Shown here: positions 26,569-34,941 of the stretch, piece by piece
Position numbering within the stretch: position 1 is the first letter of the stretch
Layout: each line of letters starts with the position of its first letter
From: DATFES01 sp035457725
GTDB lineage: Bacteria > Pseudomonadota > Alphaproteobacteria > CACIAM-22H2
Assembly (NCBI GenBank): GCA_035457725.1
Contig: DATIBC010000065.1
Coordinates: 10,196 to 74,195 of the forward strand
Direction of reading: 5' to 3'
Length of the DNA stretch: 64,000 nt
The notes under the pieces: generated by a model
What the model was told of the DNA's origin: nothing
Database searches by the model: none
What the model saw: only the letters and a program-made list of their open reading frames with translations
Program-made: the position numbers and the translations under genes

Positions 26569-27125
26569 GGTCCGGACTCGAGGCAGGTCTTGAGGCGTAT
26601 CAGTCCGCGACGCACCCAGCTCTTGACCGTGCCAAGCGGGGCGTCGAGGCGCGCCGCGAGCGCCTCATGCGTCAGGCCTTCGTAATAGGCGAGTCGAATG
26701 GCGCGGCGCGGGCCGTCTTCCAGCCGCTCGAGGCAGGAATCGAGCTGGCGCGCGGATTCGCTCATCGTCGCAGCTTCGAGCGGGTCGGCTGCCGTATCGG
26801 CCAAGCTAAGACGCTCGGGCGCTTCGTCGAGCGGCGTTTCCGGCCGGGCGCGCCGCAGCCGGTCGAGCGCCCGGTTGCGCACGATCGTCGCCATCCAGCC
26901 CATCGCCGACCCTTTCTCGGGCCGGTAATCGACGGCGTGCCGCCACACGTTCACGAACGCCTCCTGGAGCACATCTTCGGCCGCATCCCGCCGCTTGAGG
27001 ATACGCAGCGCAAGGGCAAAAAGTTGCGACGCCGACGCACGATAAAGGGCGGCAAATGCGTCGCGCTCGCCTCCCGCCACGGCGAGCAGAAGGTCTTCGA
27101 AGGGCGGTTTGCTGTGCATGTCCAT
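26565..27125 (-). CDS. ECF RNA polymerase sigma factor (SigK-like)
   Basis: A 186-residue group 4 sigma factor. Region 2 is visible around RDAAEDVLQEAFVNVWRHA and GWMATIVRNRALDRLR; region 4 is the helix-turn-helix RLAYYEGLTHEALAARL with PLGTVKSWVRRGL. It should direct RNA polymerase to stress promoters when its membrane anti-sigma, encoded next with an ATGA overlap, lets go. Probable targets include its own operon, the ferritin-like lipoprotein and the cytochrome downstream. The gene starts 57 bases after nudC ends on the same strand. Confidence 0.93.
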   Translation of the reverse strand: MDMHSKPPFEDLLLAVAGGERDAFAALYRASASQLFALALRILKRRDAAEDVLQEAFVNVWRHAVDYRPEKGSAMGWMATIVRNRALDRLRRARPETPLDEAPERLSLADTAADPLEAATMSESARQLDSCLERLEDGPRRAIRLAYYEGLTHEALAARLDAPLGTVKSWVRRGLIRLKTCLESGP

Positions 27126-27182
27126 GCGGGCGGTCGGCCGATCATAGCGACATGGTACGGCGGATGAGAAAACAAAGCGCCT

Positions 27183-28088
27183 CTATGCTTGCGCCAGCCA
27201 ATCCTCGATCAGTCGGCGGGCGATCGAATCGAGGCGCGGCAGCCGGAATTGCTCGGGATCATGCGTCTGGCGGAGGAATTCGCGGCTGTACCAGGCGCCG
27301 GTCTCGAGCTCGTCGGGGTCGATGCGGTAATCGAGCGTGGCGGCACGGGCGGTGAATCCGAGCATGATCGAGGAGGGAAACGGCCATGGCTGAGAGGAAT
27401 GGTAGCGGACGTCGAGACAGGTGATGCCCGCCTCTTCGTACACCTCGCGGGCGACCGCCTCCTCCAGGCTCTCTCCGGGCTCGACGAAGCCGGCCAGCGT
27501 CGAACGCATCCCCGGGGGCCAGATCTTCTGGCGGCCAAGGAAGCAGCGATCCTCGTGGGTGACCAGCATGATGACCGCCGGATCGGTGCGTGGAAAATGT
27601 TGCGCCCCGCAACTCGGGTCGACGCACGTCCGGACGTGTCCTCCGGCCTCGCTGCGGGTGAGCGAGCCGCATACGCCGCAATATTGGTGGCGCGAGTGCC
27701 AATGGATCAGGCCGCGCGCATACGCGAGGAGCGCCCCTTCTCTGCGATCGATGATCGGTCCCACCGCGCGCAGGTCGACGAAGCTCCCGCTACCCTCGGC
27801 GAACCGCGGCAGGTCATCTTCGGCCAACCTGGAGACATCGACCGCGAAATACGCCGTCTCGCCGTTTTCGCCGAGAAATATCGCCGTTTCGACGCTGGTT
27901 TCGATCGCCGCCGGAGCGAGAAAGACGGCCGTCGGCTTGTCGCCTGGTCGGATGAAGCTGCGTGTCCTCCACACCGGCACCACGCGCGCCGAAGGCGACA
28001 AAAGGCGGGCAGCGAGCCACGCCGGATCGCGCCTTCGCTCGGCCCGCCGGTCGAGACCGAGATCGGCGTAGAAGTTGGGAGATTTCAT
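27183..28088 (-). CDS. nudC: NAD(+) diphosphatase (RNA deNADding enzyme)
   Basis: A 301-residue Nudix hydrolase of the NudC type, cleaving NAD(H) and NAD-capped RNA. It has an N-terminal domain, a zinc ribbon with two Cys pairs (CGVCG at the first, CVDPSC at the second) and the Nudix box ending REVYEEAGI, preceded by GFVEPGESLEEA. The SQPWPFPSS motif after the box marks NADH specificity. The start is the ATG at 28088; longer upstream frame would run across the SRP RNA gene. Confidence 0.93.
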   Translation of the reverse strand: MKSPNFYADLGLDRRAERRRDPAWLAARLLSPSARVVPVWRTRSFIRPGDKPTAVFLAPAAIETSVETAIFLGENGETAYFAVDVSRLAEDDLPRFAEGSGSFVDLRAVGPIIDRREGALLAYARGLIHWHSRHQYCGVCGSLTRSEAGGHVRTCVDPSCGAQHFPRTDPAVIMLVTHEDRCFLGRQKIWPPGMRSTLAGFVEPGESLEEAVAREVYEEAGITCLDVRYHSSQPWPFPSSIMLGFTARAATLDYRIDPDELETGAWYSREFLRQTHDPEQFRLPRLDSIARRLIEDWLAQA

Positions 28089-28148
28089 GGACTTGCAGCA
28101 TGCCTCGTCGCGCCGCGCAGGGCAACTATCGGGCGGCGATTTGTGGCC

Positions 28149-28177
28149 TTGCCCCGGCCCCTTGCAAGGCCGATATT
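28149..28177 (+). promoter_or_regulatory. Candidate promoter of the SRP RNA gene
   Basis: TTGCCC (28149-28154) and GATATT (28172-28177) are separated by exactly 17 bases, and the RNA 5' end would fall about eight bases later at 28185. Both hexamers match four of six consensus positions. Confidence 0.5.
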
Positions 28178-28184
28178 GTCGAGC

Positions 28185-28280
28185 GGGAGGTTGGCGGCGG
28201 ACGGTCCCCTCGCCAACCCGGTCAGGTCCGGAAGGAAGCAGCCGTAACGAGTTTCGGTCCGGGTCGTCGTTCAGCCTCCC
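28185..28280 (+). ncRNA. ffs: Signal recognition particle RNA (small bacterial 4.5S type)
   Basis: The invariant SRP core is present as GGTCAGGTCCGGAAGGAAGC (28220-28239), containing the GGAA tetraloop and the asymmetric internal loop that binds Ffh. The ends GGGAGG (28185-28190) and CCTCCC (28275-28280) pair to close a hairpin of about 96 nucleotides, the size usual in alphaproteobacteria. It lies between the divergent nudC and dnaX genes. The RNA works with Ffh and FtsY to target membrane proteins cotranslationally. Confidence 0.93.
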
Positions 28281-28334
28281 ACCCTTCCGCTGCGACACCT
28301 TGTCGTAACCGCCGGAGCCCGCGCGCCTACCAGC

Positions 28335-30152
28335 ATGCCCGCCGACACCGCGACGCCCCCGGCTCGAGCCGACTATCGCGTACTCGCCCGCAAGTATAGG
28401 CCGGCGCGTTTTTCTGACCTGATCGGCCAGGAAGCGATGGTCCGCACGCTCTCCAACGCGCTCGCCGCCGGACGGCTGGCGCATGCGTTCATGCTGACCG
28501 GCGTGCGGGGCGTCGGCAAGACCACGACCGCGCGCCTCATCGCCCGCGCGCTCAACTGCGTCGGCGAGGACGGCAAGGGCGGCCCGACGATCGATCCATG
28601 CGGCGTGTGCGCGCATTGCGTCGCCATCGCCGAGGACCGCGACATCGACGTCATCGAGATGGACGCTGCGAGCCGGACCGGCATCGACGACATCCGCGAC
28701 CTCATCGACGGCGTCCGCTACCGCCCGGTTTCAGCGCGCTACAAGGTGTACATCGTCGACGAGATCCACATGCTGTCGGGGAAGGCGTTCAATGCGTTGT
28801 TGAAGACGCTCGAAGAGCCGCCCGAGCACGTCAAGTTCGTCTTCGCCACGACCGAGATCCGCAAGGTGCCGATCACGGTGCTGTCGCGCTGTCAGCGCTT
28901 CGATTTACGCCGGGTCGATCAGGCGACTCTCGCCGAACATCTGCAACGCGTCGCCGAGAAGGAAGGGCGCGCGCTGGACGCCGCGGCGGCGGCGTTGATC
29001 GCGCGCGCCGCCGACGGCTCGGTGCGCGACGGGCTATCGCTGCTCGATCGCGCGCTGGCGCATATCGAGGGTGCGGTGGAGGAGGCGGAGACGCGCGCTC
29101 TGCTCGGTCTCGCCGATCGTACATACGTGTTCGAACTGTTCGCCACGCTGATGAAAGGCGATGCGCCGGGCGCGCTCGAGCGCTTGGAGCGGCTATATCG
29201 CGACGGCGCCGATCCATTGGCGGTCGTCCAAGACTTGCTCGATGTCACGCAGTGGCTCTCCCGGATCAAGATCGCGCCGGAAATCGCCGCCGATCCCATG
29301 GTGCCCGAGGCGGAGCGCACGCGCGGGCGGGCGCTCGCCGAGGGGCTGTCGCTGCCGGCGCTGACCCGTACGTGGACAATGCTGCTCAAGGGCTATGGTG
29401 AGATCCAGGCGGCGCCGCAGCCCGTCTCGGCGCTCGAAATGCTGGCGATCCGGCTGTGCTACGCAGCGACGTTGCCGAGCCCGGCCGAATTGGTGCAAAG
29501 CCTCGGTGCCGGAGGCGTCGTCGCACCCGCGCCGACCCGGCAAGGCGGCGGCGGACGCGGCGAAGGCGGCGTATCGACGCGCGCCGCGGCAAGCCAAACG
29601 GTGCGGACGACGCCCGAGGGCAACGCTCCGATTCAATCGCGGCGACAGGAAGGGGCCCAAGCGCTTGCGGCTCAAGCGGTCGCGCCGCGCGAAACTTCAA
29701 CCGATCCGTCGCCCGATCCTCGGAGTTTCGAGGACGTCGTGGCGCTATTCGCCGAGCGCCGCGAAGGCATTCTGCACGCCCATCTCCTCAATAGCGTGCA
29801 CTTGGTGCGCTTCGAACCGGGCCGCATTGAGTTGCGGCCCGGCGAGAATGCGCCGCGCGACCTCGCGGCGCGGATCATGGAACAACTTCAACGCTGGACA
29901 GGACGTCGCTGGGTGGTCGCCTTGTCGCGCGAACAGGGTCGGCCGACGCTGGGCGAGCAGGAGGAGGCGCGCCGAGCCGAGCAGAAGGCGGCGGCGTCGC
30001 TGCACCCGCTGGTGCACGCGCTGCTCGATGCCTTCCCGGGCGCCACCATCGAGGCGGTCCGCGGTCCGGCGTTGACTCCGGCGTCGTCGAGCGACACGAC
30101 GGACGGCGGCGAAGCCATCGACGAATCGAACGCCCGCGAGGATGAAGGATGA
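28335..30152 (+). CDS. dnaX: DNA polymerase III subunit gamma/tau
   Basis: A 605-residue clamp-loader ATPase. The AAA+ part (about 15-380) shows ARKYRPARFSDLIGQ, Walker A GVRGVGKTT, a zinc site with CGVCAHC and the Walker B/arginine-finger region VDEIHMLS and LSRCQRFD. A Gly/Pro/Gln-rich linker (about 400-455) leads to a C-terminal domain that contacts the polymerase. It starts 54 bases after the SRP RNA and overlaps ybaB by four bases. I saw no obvious slippery heptamer for a programmed gamma product, but did not search exhaustively. Confidence 0.95.
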   Translation: MPADTATPPARADYRVLARKYRPARFSDLIGQEAMVRTLSNALAAGRLAHAFMLTGVRGVGKTTTARLIARALNCVGEDGKGGPTIDPCGVCAHCVAIAEDRDIDVIEMDAASRTGIDDIRDLIDGVRYRPVSARYKVYIVDEIHMLSGKAFNALLKTLEEPPEHVKFVFATTEIRKVPITVLSRCQRFDLRRVDQATLAEHLQRVAEKEGRALDAAAAALIARAADGSVRDGLSLLDRALAHIEGAVEEAETRALLGLADRTYVFELFATLMKGDAPGALERLERLYRDGADPLAVVQDLLDVTQWLSRIKIAPEIAADPMVPEAERTRGRALAEGLSLPALTRTWTMLLKGYGEIQAAPQPVSALEMLAIRLCYAATLPSPAELVQSLGAGGVVAPAPTRQGGGGRGEGGVSTRAAASQTVRTTPEGNAPIQSRRQEGAQALAAQAVAPRETSTDPSPDPRSFEDVVALFAERREGILHAHLLNSVHLVRFEPGRIELRPGENAPRDLAARIMEQLQRWTGRRWVVALSREQGRPTLGEQEEARRAEQKAAASLHPLVHALLDAFPGATIEAVRGPALTPASSSDTTDGGEAIDESNAREDEG

Positions 30153-30472
30153 AGAATCTCGGCGCCCTGATGAAACAAGCGCAGGCGATGCAGGCCAAGA
30201 TGGCCGAACTGCAGGATAAGCTCGCGTCGATGGAAGTTACCGGCGCTTCCGGCGGCGGCATGGTGCATGCCACCGTGTCCGGCAAGGGCGAAGTGCGGCG
30301 GATCAAGATCGATCCGTCGCTGCTCGATCCCGGCGAAGTCGAGGTGTTGGAGGATCTAATCGTGGCCGCGCTCAACGACGCGCGCAGCAAGGCCGAGACC
30401 TCGGCCGCTGAGCAGATGCGCGAGCTTACCGGCGGACTCGAACTGCCGCCGGGGATGAAGCTGCCGTTCTAG
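30149..30472 (+). CDS. ybaB: Nucleoid-associated protein, YbaB/EbfC family
   Basis: A 107-residue DNA-binding protein with the family outline MKNLGALMKQAQAMQAKMAE, a central GGGMVHATVSGKGEVRRIKID sheet and the C-terminal GGLELPPGMKLPF. It forms dimers that bind nucleoid DNA. The ATGA overlap with dnaX and the following recR give the classical dnaX-ybaB-recR recombination/replication operon. Confidence 0.95.
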   Translation: MKNLGALMKQAQAMQAKMAELQDKLASMEVTGASGGGMVHATVSGKGEVRRIKIDPSLLDPGEVEVLEDLIVAALNDARSKAETSAAEQMRELTGGLELPPGMKLPF

Positions 30473-30570
30473 CCAGAAGCCAGAAGTCGGCAATCAGAAG
30501 TCAGATTTCAGATGTCGGATTTCGGATGTCGTGCAAGCATTCCCCCTGATATCTGACATCTGGCATCGTT
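30473..30570. repeat. Degenerate short-period repeat between ybaB and recR
   Basis: The 100-base spacer is made of imperfect 7-8 base units: CAGAAGTC, AGATTTC, AGATGTC, GGATTTC, GGATGTC. The right end has inverted versions (GATATCTGACATCTGGCATC, 30548-30567). The composition is far lower in GC than the flanking genes. The two halves could fold on each other across the middle, or the array may be a mobile or slippage-born repeat. Confidence 0.55.
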
Positions 30571-30572
30571 CC

Positions 30573-31166
30573 ATGACCGGTCCCGAGATCGAGCGTCTGA
30601 TCCAAATTCTCGCCAAGCTGCCGGGGCTCGGGCCACGCTCGGCGCGCCGTGCCGCACTCCATCTCTTGAAACGGCGCGAAGGCTTGCTGTTGCCGCTGGC
30701 CGAGGCGCTGCAAAGCGCGGCCGACGCCGTGGCGACGTGCTCCGAGTGCGGCAATCTCGACACGCGCAATCCATGCGCCATCTGCGCCGATTCTAAGCGC
30801 GATGCCGCGACGATATGCGTCGTCGAGGAGGTCGGCGATCTTTGGGCGATCGAGCGCTCAGGTGCGTTTCGCGGCCGTTTCCATGTTCTCGGCGGCGTGT
30901 TGTCCGCGCTCGACGGCATCGGCCCCGACGATCTCAACATCGCCAAGCTGGTGGCGAGGGCAAGCGCGCCCGAGATCAAGGAAGTCATCCTCGCCATGAA
31001 CGTGACGGTCGACGGGCAGACGACGGCCCACTACCTCGCCGACCGGCTCGCTGGAACCAAAGCGGCGGTGTCCCGGCTCGCTCACGGCGTGCCGGTCGGT
31101 GGCGAACTCGACTATCTCGACGACGGCACGCTCGCCGCCGCCCTCAAAGCGCGGCGGAGCGTTTAG
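30573..31166 (+). CDS. recR: Recombination mediator protein RecR
   Basis: A 197-residue RecR. The helix-hairpin-helix is LPGLGPRSARRAALHLL, the zinc finger is CSECGNLDTRNPCAIC, and the Toprim domain starts ICVVEEVGDLWAIE. It acts with RecF and RecO to load RecA at gaps. The start at 30573 is taken because the conserved region starts at MTGPEIERLIQ; an ATG-like start at 30531 lies within the repeat spacer and would add 14 unrelated residues. Confidence 0.95.
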   Translation: MTGPEIERLIQILAKLPGLGPRSARRAALHLLKRREGLLLPLAEALQSAADAVATCSECGNLDTRNPCAICADSKRDAATICVVEEVGDLWAIERSGAFRGRFHVLGGVLSALDGIGPDDLNIAKLVARASAPEIKEVILAMNVTVDGQTTAHYLADRLAGTKAAVSRLAHGVPVGGELDYLDDGTLAAALKARRSV

Positions 31167-31207
31167 CCTTCAGCTTCTATTTGGTTCATCCTTCGCCCTT
31201 CGACCCG

Positions 31208-31255
31208 CGCGCCTGTCCTCGTCCTGAGCCTGTCGAAGGATCGAGGACGGGCGCG
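31208..31255. repeat. Interspersed palindromic repeat downstream of recR
   Basis: CGCGCCTGTCCTCG (31208-31221) pairs with CGAGGACGGGCGCG (31242-31255) with one mismatch around a 20-base loop. The loop region carries TCCTGAGCCTGTCGAAGGA (31222-31240), a word that recurs in very many unrelated bacterial genomes as a dispersed repeat. It lies in the convergent gap between recR and rmuC and may also serve as a two-way terminator. Confidence 0.6.
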
Positions 31256-31387
31256 TCGCTCAGGGCTGGCAAGGAGAGGACGAGGCAATAGCCAGCGCTG
31301 CCAGCAGGCTTGCAGCGGCGCAATGCTCGGGCCGCCAAGCATGTCGAGTCGCAAACATGGCGGCGACAATTGCGGCCTGGGCGTCGA

Positions 31388-32506
31388 TCACGATGATTGC
31401 GCCGGCGGGGCCAGCGACGGCTTGTCGAGCGGGTCGTCGAGGTCGACGTTGTGGATCCGTGCGCCGCGCCGGGAAATCCGGTCAGCCGAAGTCTCGATCT
31501 GGCGGATGTCCTTTTCCGCCGAGGCGAAGTGGGTCTTGAGCTGGCCGACCCGCTCGTCGAGCCGGCGGACGTCCTCGAGCAACTCGCCGATTTCGCGCTG
31601 GATGACATGCGCCTGCTCGCGCATCCGCGCATCCTTGAGGATGGCGCGCATCGTATTGAGCACCGCCCATAGCGTCGTCGGCGAAACGATGAACACCCGC
31701 GCGCGTCGCGCCCGATCGGCGATCTCGCCGGCGGCGGCGTAGATCTCGGCGTAGATCGCTTCGCTCGGCACGAACATCAGCGCCGCATCGGCGGTCTCGC
31801 CGGGAACGATGTATTTTTCGGCGATCGCCTTGACGTGCGCGGCGATCGCGCCGGCGAACGCGCGCGCGGCGCTGTTGCGCGCTGCCTCGTCGGCGCCCGC
31901 CTCGCGCATGGCGTCCCACGCTTCGCGCGGGAACTTGGCGTCGACGGCGAGCGGGCCCAAAGGCGGCGGCAGCTTGATCAGGCAATCGGCGCGATTGCGG
32001 TTCGACAAGGTGGCCTGGAACTCGTAGTGCGCCGCCGGAAGCTGGTCGCGCACGATCGCCTCGAGCTGCTCCTCGCCGAAGGCGCCGCGCGCCTGCTTGT
32101 TGGACAGGATGTCGCTGAGGCCGACGACATGGGTCGAAAGCTGGGCGATGTTCTTTTGCGCTTCGTCGATCTTCACCAGCCGCTCGCGCACATCGGCGAT
32201 CGTCGTCTGGGTCGCGGTCCGCGATTGTTCGAGCCCCTCGTTCAATCGTTTGTCGACTTGCGCCAGCCGTTGCTCGAGGACCTTGGCGATGGCGCTCTCC
32301 TGCTCGCGAAGCTGCGCCGCCATCTGCGCCTGCGCCGCAGCCGATTGTTCGGCCATCTGGGCCAGGCGTCCGACGAGTTCGGATTGCTGCTGAAACACCG
32401 TCGCAGCGTCGGGGCCTCGCCGGCGCAGCGCAAGAAATACCACGACCGCGATTAGGGCGAGAAAGACGGCCGCCGCAAGGGTCATCGCGCCCATTTCAGG
32501 CATCAT
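31388..32506 (-). CDS. rmuC: DNA recombination protein RmuC
   Basis: A 372-residue RmuC-family protein. One N-terminal membrane helix (about 9-27) is followed by a long coiled coil rich in Gln, Ala and Glu (about 35-125) and then the RmuC nuclease-like domain with GAFGEEQLEAIVRDQLP, DAKFPREAWDAM and FVPSEAIYAEI. The family limits inversions between short inverted repeats. A second short coiled coil lies near the C-terminus. The start is the double ATG at 32506; it diverges from def. Confidence 0.92.
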   Translation of the reverse strand: MMPEMGAMTLAAAVFLALIAVVVFLALRRRGPDAATVFQQQSELVGRLAQMAEQSAAAQAQMAAQLREQESAIAKVLEQRLAQVDKRLNEGLEQSRTATQTTIADVRERLVKIDEAQKNIAQLSTHVVGLSDILSNKQARGAFGEEQLEAIVRDQLPAAHYEFQATLSNRNRADCLIKLPPPLGPLAVDAKFPREAWDAMREAGADEAARNSAARAFAGAIAAHVKAIAEKYIVPGETADAALMFVPSEAIYAEIYAAAGEIADRARRARVFIVSPTTLWAVLNTMRAILKDARMREQAHVIQREIGELLEDVRRLDERVGQLKTHFASAEKDIRQIETSADRISRRGARIHNVDLDDPLDKPSLAPPAQSS

Positions 32507-32711
32507 GGCGCGATGGCCGACGGGCTGGAGGCTGCTGCGTTCGATGGCGACTCGCTCACCGGCGAATCATAGACGCCGCCGCAAGCGGCGGTCGAGTGCC
32601 ATCCCGAGAAAGACCTTGGCGTCGATTTCGCGCAGCTGGCGCCCCGGGGACGCAATTCCCCGCCGTCTCAAGCGCTTGACGCTGGCCGGGGCGCGTCATA
32701 CCTAAGATGCC
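32507..32711. other. Divergent intergenic region rmuC / def
   Basis: About 205 bases with no gene. It contains a short GC hairpin, CCGCCGC (32576-32582) against GCGGCGG (32585-32591). The rmuC and def promoters must be here, but I could not pick a convincing hexamer pair. Confidence 0.5.
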
Positions 32712-33236
32712 ATGGCGATTCTTCCCGTCATTGTCGCGCCCGATCTGCGGCTCAAGCTCAAGGCGACGCCGGTCAAGAAGGTGGATGCCAAGATCCGGCG
32801 ACTGATGGACAACATGCTGGAAACCATGTATGCGGCGCCGGGCATCGGCCTCGCCGCGCCGCAAGTGGGCGAGCCGGTGCGCGTTCTGGTGCTCGACGTG
32901 GCGCGCGAGGGCGAGCCGCGCCACCCGCTGCGGGTGGCCAATCCCGAGGTGGTCTGGGCCTCGGAGGAACGCGTGCCGTGCGAGGAAGGGTGCCTGTCGC
33001 TCCCCGAGCAGTTCGCCGAGGTGACGCGGCCGGCCGAGGTCAAGGTGCGTTATCTCGACCATGAAAACAGAATTCGCGAGGTGCACGCCACCGGATTGCT
33101 CGCGGTGTGCCTGCAACACGAGATGGACCATCTCGAGGGAATCTTGTTCGTCGACCATATCTCGCGGCTGCGTCGCGAGATCATCTTGCGGCGTCTGAGC
33201 AAAGCCAAGCGCGCAAAGGCGGCGGCGACCGCCTGA
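32712..33236 (+). CDS. def: Peptide deformylase
   Basis: A 174-residue type 1 peptide deformylase that removes the formyl group from nascent proteins. The three motifs are present: GIGLAAPQ (about 45-52), EGCLSLP with the metal cysteine, and QHEMDHLEGILF with the two metal histidines. It is followed after 11 bases by fmt, which adds the formyl group to initiator tRNA, the standard def-fmt pair. Confidence 0.96.
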   Translation: MAILPVIVAPDLRLKLKATPVKKVDAKIRRLMDNMLETMYAAPGIGLAAPQVGEPVRVLVLDVAREGEPRHPLRVANPEVVWASEERVPCEEGCLSLPEQFAEVTRPAEVKVRYLDHENRIREVHATGLLAVCLQHEMDHLEGILFVDHISRLRREIILRRLSKAKRAKAAATA

Positions 33237-33247
33237 TCGGGCGGTCA

Positions 33248-34180
33248 ATGACCAAGGACATGCGCGTCGTCTTCATGGGCACGCCCGAATTCGCCTTGAC
33301 GGCGCTCAAGGCCGTCGCCGAGGCAGGGCACGAGATCGCATGCGTCTACTCGCGGCCACCACGTCCGATCGGCCGCGGCGGCAGGGAGCGAACGTCGCCG
33401 GTCCATGCCTGGGCTGCCGCGCGGGGGTTCGGCGTGCGCACGCCGCAGACGTTGAAGGATGTTGCTGCGCAGCGGGAATTCGCCGCCCTCGCCGCCGACG
33501 TGGCGGTCGTCGCCGCCTACGGCTTGATCCTGCCCAGGCCGGTTCTCGAAGCGCCGCGTCTGGGTTGCATCAATATCCATGCCTCGCTCTTGCCGCGCTG
33601 GCGCGGCGCTGCGCCCATTCAGCGCGCGATACTCGCCGGCGACGACAAGACCGGCGTGACGATCATGCAGATGGACGAAGGTCTCGATACCGGGACAATT
33701 CTGCTCGCGGCGGAGTATCCGATCGCGCCCACGGCGACCGCGGCGACGCTGCACGACGCGCTGGCGACGCTCGGTGCGGGTCTCGTCGTTGCGGCGCTCG
33801 ACAAGCTGGCGACGGGCCGATTGCGCCCCGTCGCCCAGCCGGCCGCAGGCGTCACCTACGCGCCCAAGCTTTCGCGCGAGGAGGGTCGCCTCGATTGGCG
33901 TAAGGACGCGGCCCGGCTCGAACGGCAGGTGCGCGCCTTCGATCCCTGGCCGGGCGCCTGGTTCGAATTCGCGGGCGAGCGGATCAAGGTTCTTGGCGCC
34001 GAGATCGCCGCAAACGGCACCGGTGCGGCGCCGGGCACCGTTCTCGACACGCACTTGACGATCGCCTGCGCTTCGGGAGCATTGCGGTTGAAGCGTCTGC
34101 AAAGGGCCGGGCGGGCGATCTTGGACGCCGAATCGTTTTTGCGCGGCCGTCCCGTCGCGGCCGGCGCGCGGCTGGCCTGA
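33248..34180 (+). CDS. fmt: Methionyl-tRNA formyltransferase
   Basis: A 310-residue enzyme that formylates Met-tRNA(fMet) from 10-formyl-THF. The N-terminal domain has VFMGTPEFALTAL, INIHASLLPRWRGAAPIQRA (catalytic Asn, His and the SLLPRWRG loop) and TIMQMDEGLDTG with the catalytic Asp; the C-terminal OB-like domain starts near residue 205. The start at 33248 is chosen over an ATG at 33260 because an AAGGA lies only one base before the latter. Middle gene of def-fmt-truA. Confidence 0.95.
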   Translation: MTKDMRVVFMGTPEFALTALKAVAEAGHEIACVYSRPPRPIGRGGRERTSPVHAWAAARGFGVRTPQTLKDVAAQREFAALAADVAVVAAYGLILPRPVLEAPRLGCINIHASLLPRWRGAAPIQRAILAGDDKTGVTIMQMDEGLDTGTILLAAEYPIAPTATAATLHDALATLGAGLVVAALDKLATGRLRPVAQPAAGVTYAPKLSREEGRLDWRKDAARLERQVRAFDPWPGAWFEFAGERIKVLGAEIAANGTGAAPGTVLDTHLTIACASGALRLKRLQRAGRAILDAESFLRGRPVAAGARLA

Positions 34181-34190
34181 GATCATCGCC

Positions 34191-34928
34191 GTGCCGCGCT
34201 ACAGGCTTACGCTTGAATACGACGGCAGTCCGTTCGTCGGTTGGCAAAAACAGGACAATGGCCCCTCGGTGCAAGCGGCGCTCGAGGCAGCGATCGAAAA
34301 ATTTTGCGGCGAGCGGCCGGCGACGGTCGGCGCCGGGCGAACCGACGCCGGCGTGCATGCGCTGGCGCAAGTGGCGCATTTCGACCTGACGCGCGAATGG
34401 CCGGCGGCCACGGTGATGAACGCGCTCAATTTTCACCTTCAGCCCGATCCGATCGCCGTCCTCGAGGCGGAGATCGTGGCGCCCGATTTTCACGCCCGGC
34501 TGTCGGCGACGCGGCGACATTATCTCTACCGTATCCTCAACCGCCGCGCGCCGCCGACGATCGATCGCGACCGGGTCTGGGCGGTGCCGACGCCGCTTGA
34601 CGCGGTGGCGATGCACGCCGCGGCGCAGACGCTGGTCGGTGCGCACGACTTCACCACGTTCCGCGCCGCGATGTGCCAGGCAAAATCACCGGAGAAGACC
34701 CTCGATGCGCTCGATGTATCGCGCCAGGGCGAGGAGATCCGCGTCGTCGCGCGCGCGCGATCCTTCCTCCACCACCAGGTACGCAACATGGTCGGCACGC
34801 TCAAGCTGGTGGGCGAGGGCAAATGGACCGCGGACGACGTCGCGCGGGCGCTCGTAGCGCGCGACCGCGCCGCTGGCGGTCCGACCGCACCCGCTAGTGG
34901 GCTTTACCTGACGCGTGTGGATTATTGA
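34191..34928 (+). CDS. truA: tRNA pseudouridine(38-40) synthase TruA
   Basis: A 245-residue pseudouridine synthase for positions 38-40 of tRNA. The catalytic aspartate is Asp52 in GAGRTDAGVHA. Other landmarks are YDGSPFVGWQKQ at the N-terminus, ATRRHYLYRI and FLHHQVRNMVGTL at the C-terminus. Starts with GTG 10 bases after fmt. It converges with the small membrane protein gene, leaving a 13-base gap. Confidence 0.95.
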   Translation: MPRYRLTLEYDGSPFVGWQKQDNGPSVQAALEAAIEKFCGERPATVGAGRTDAGVHALAQVAHFDLTREWPAATVMNALNFHLQPDPIAVLEAEIVAPDFHARLSATRRHYLYRILNRRAPPTIDRDRVWAVPTPLDAVAMHAAAQTLVGAHDFTTFRAAMCQAKSPEKTLDALDVSRQGEEIRVVARARSFLHHQVRNMVGTLKLVGEGKWTADDVARALVARDRAAGGPTAPASGLYLTRVDY

Positions 34929-34941
34929 ATTGGACTAACGC

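Noticed and set aside
28089..28616. A long N-terminal extension of NudC running through the SRP RNA and into dnaX
   Set aside because: It would overlap the SRP RNA and dnaX on the other strand and is low-complexity. The ATG at 28088 gives normal NudC length.
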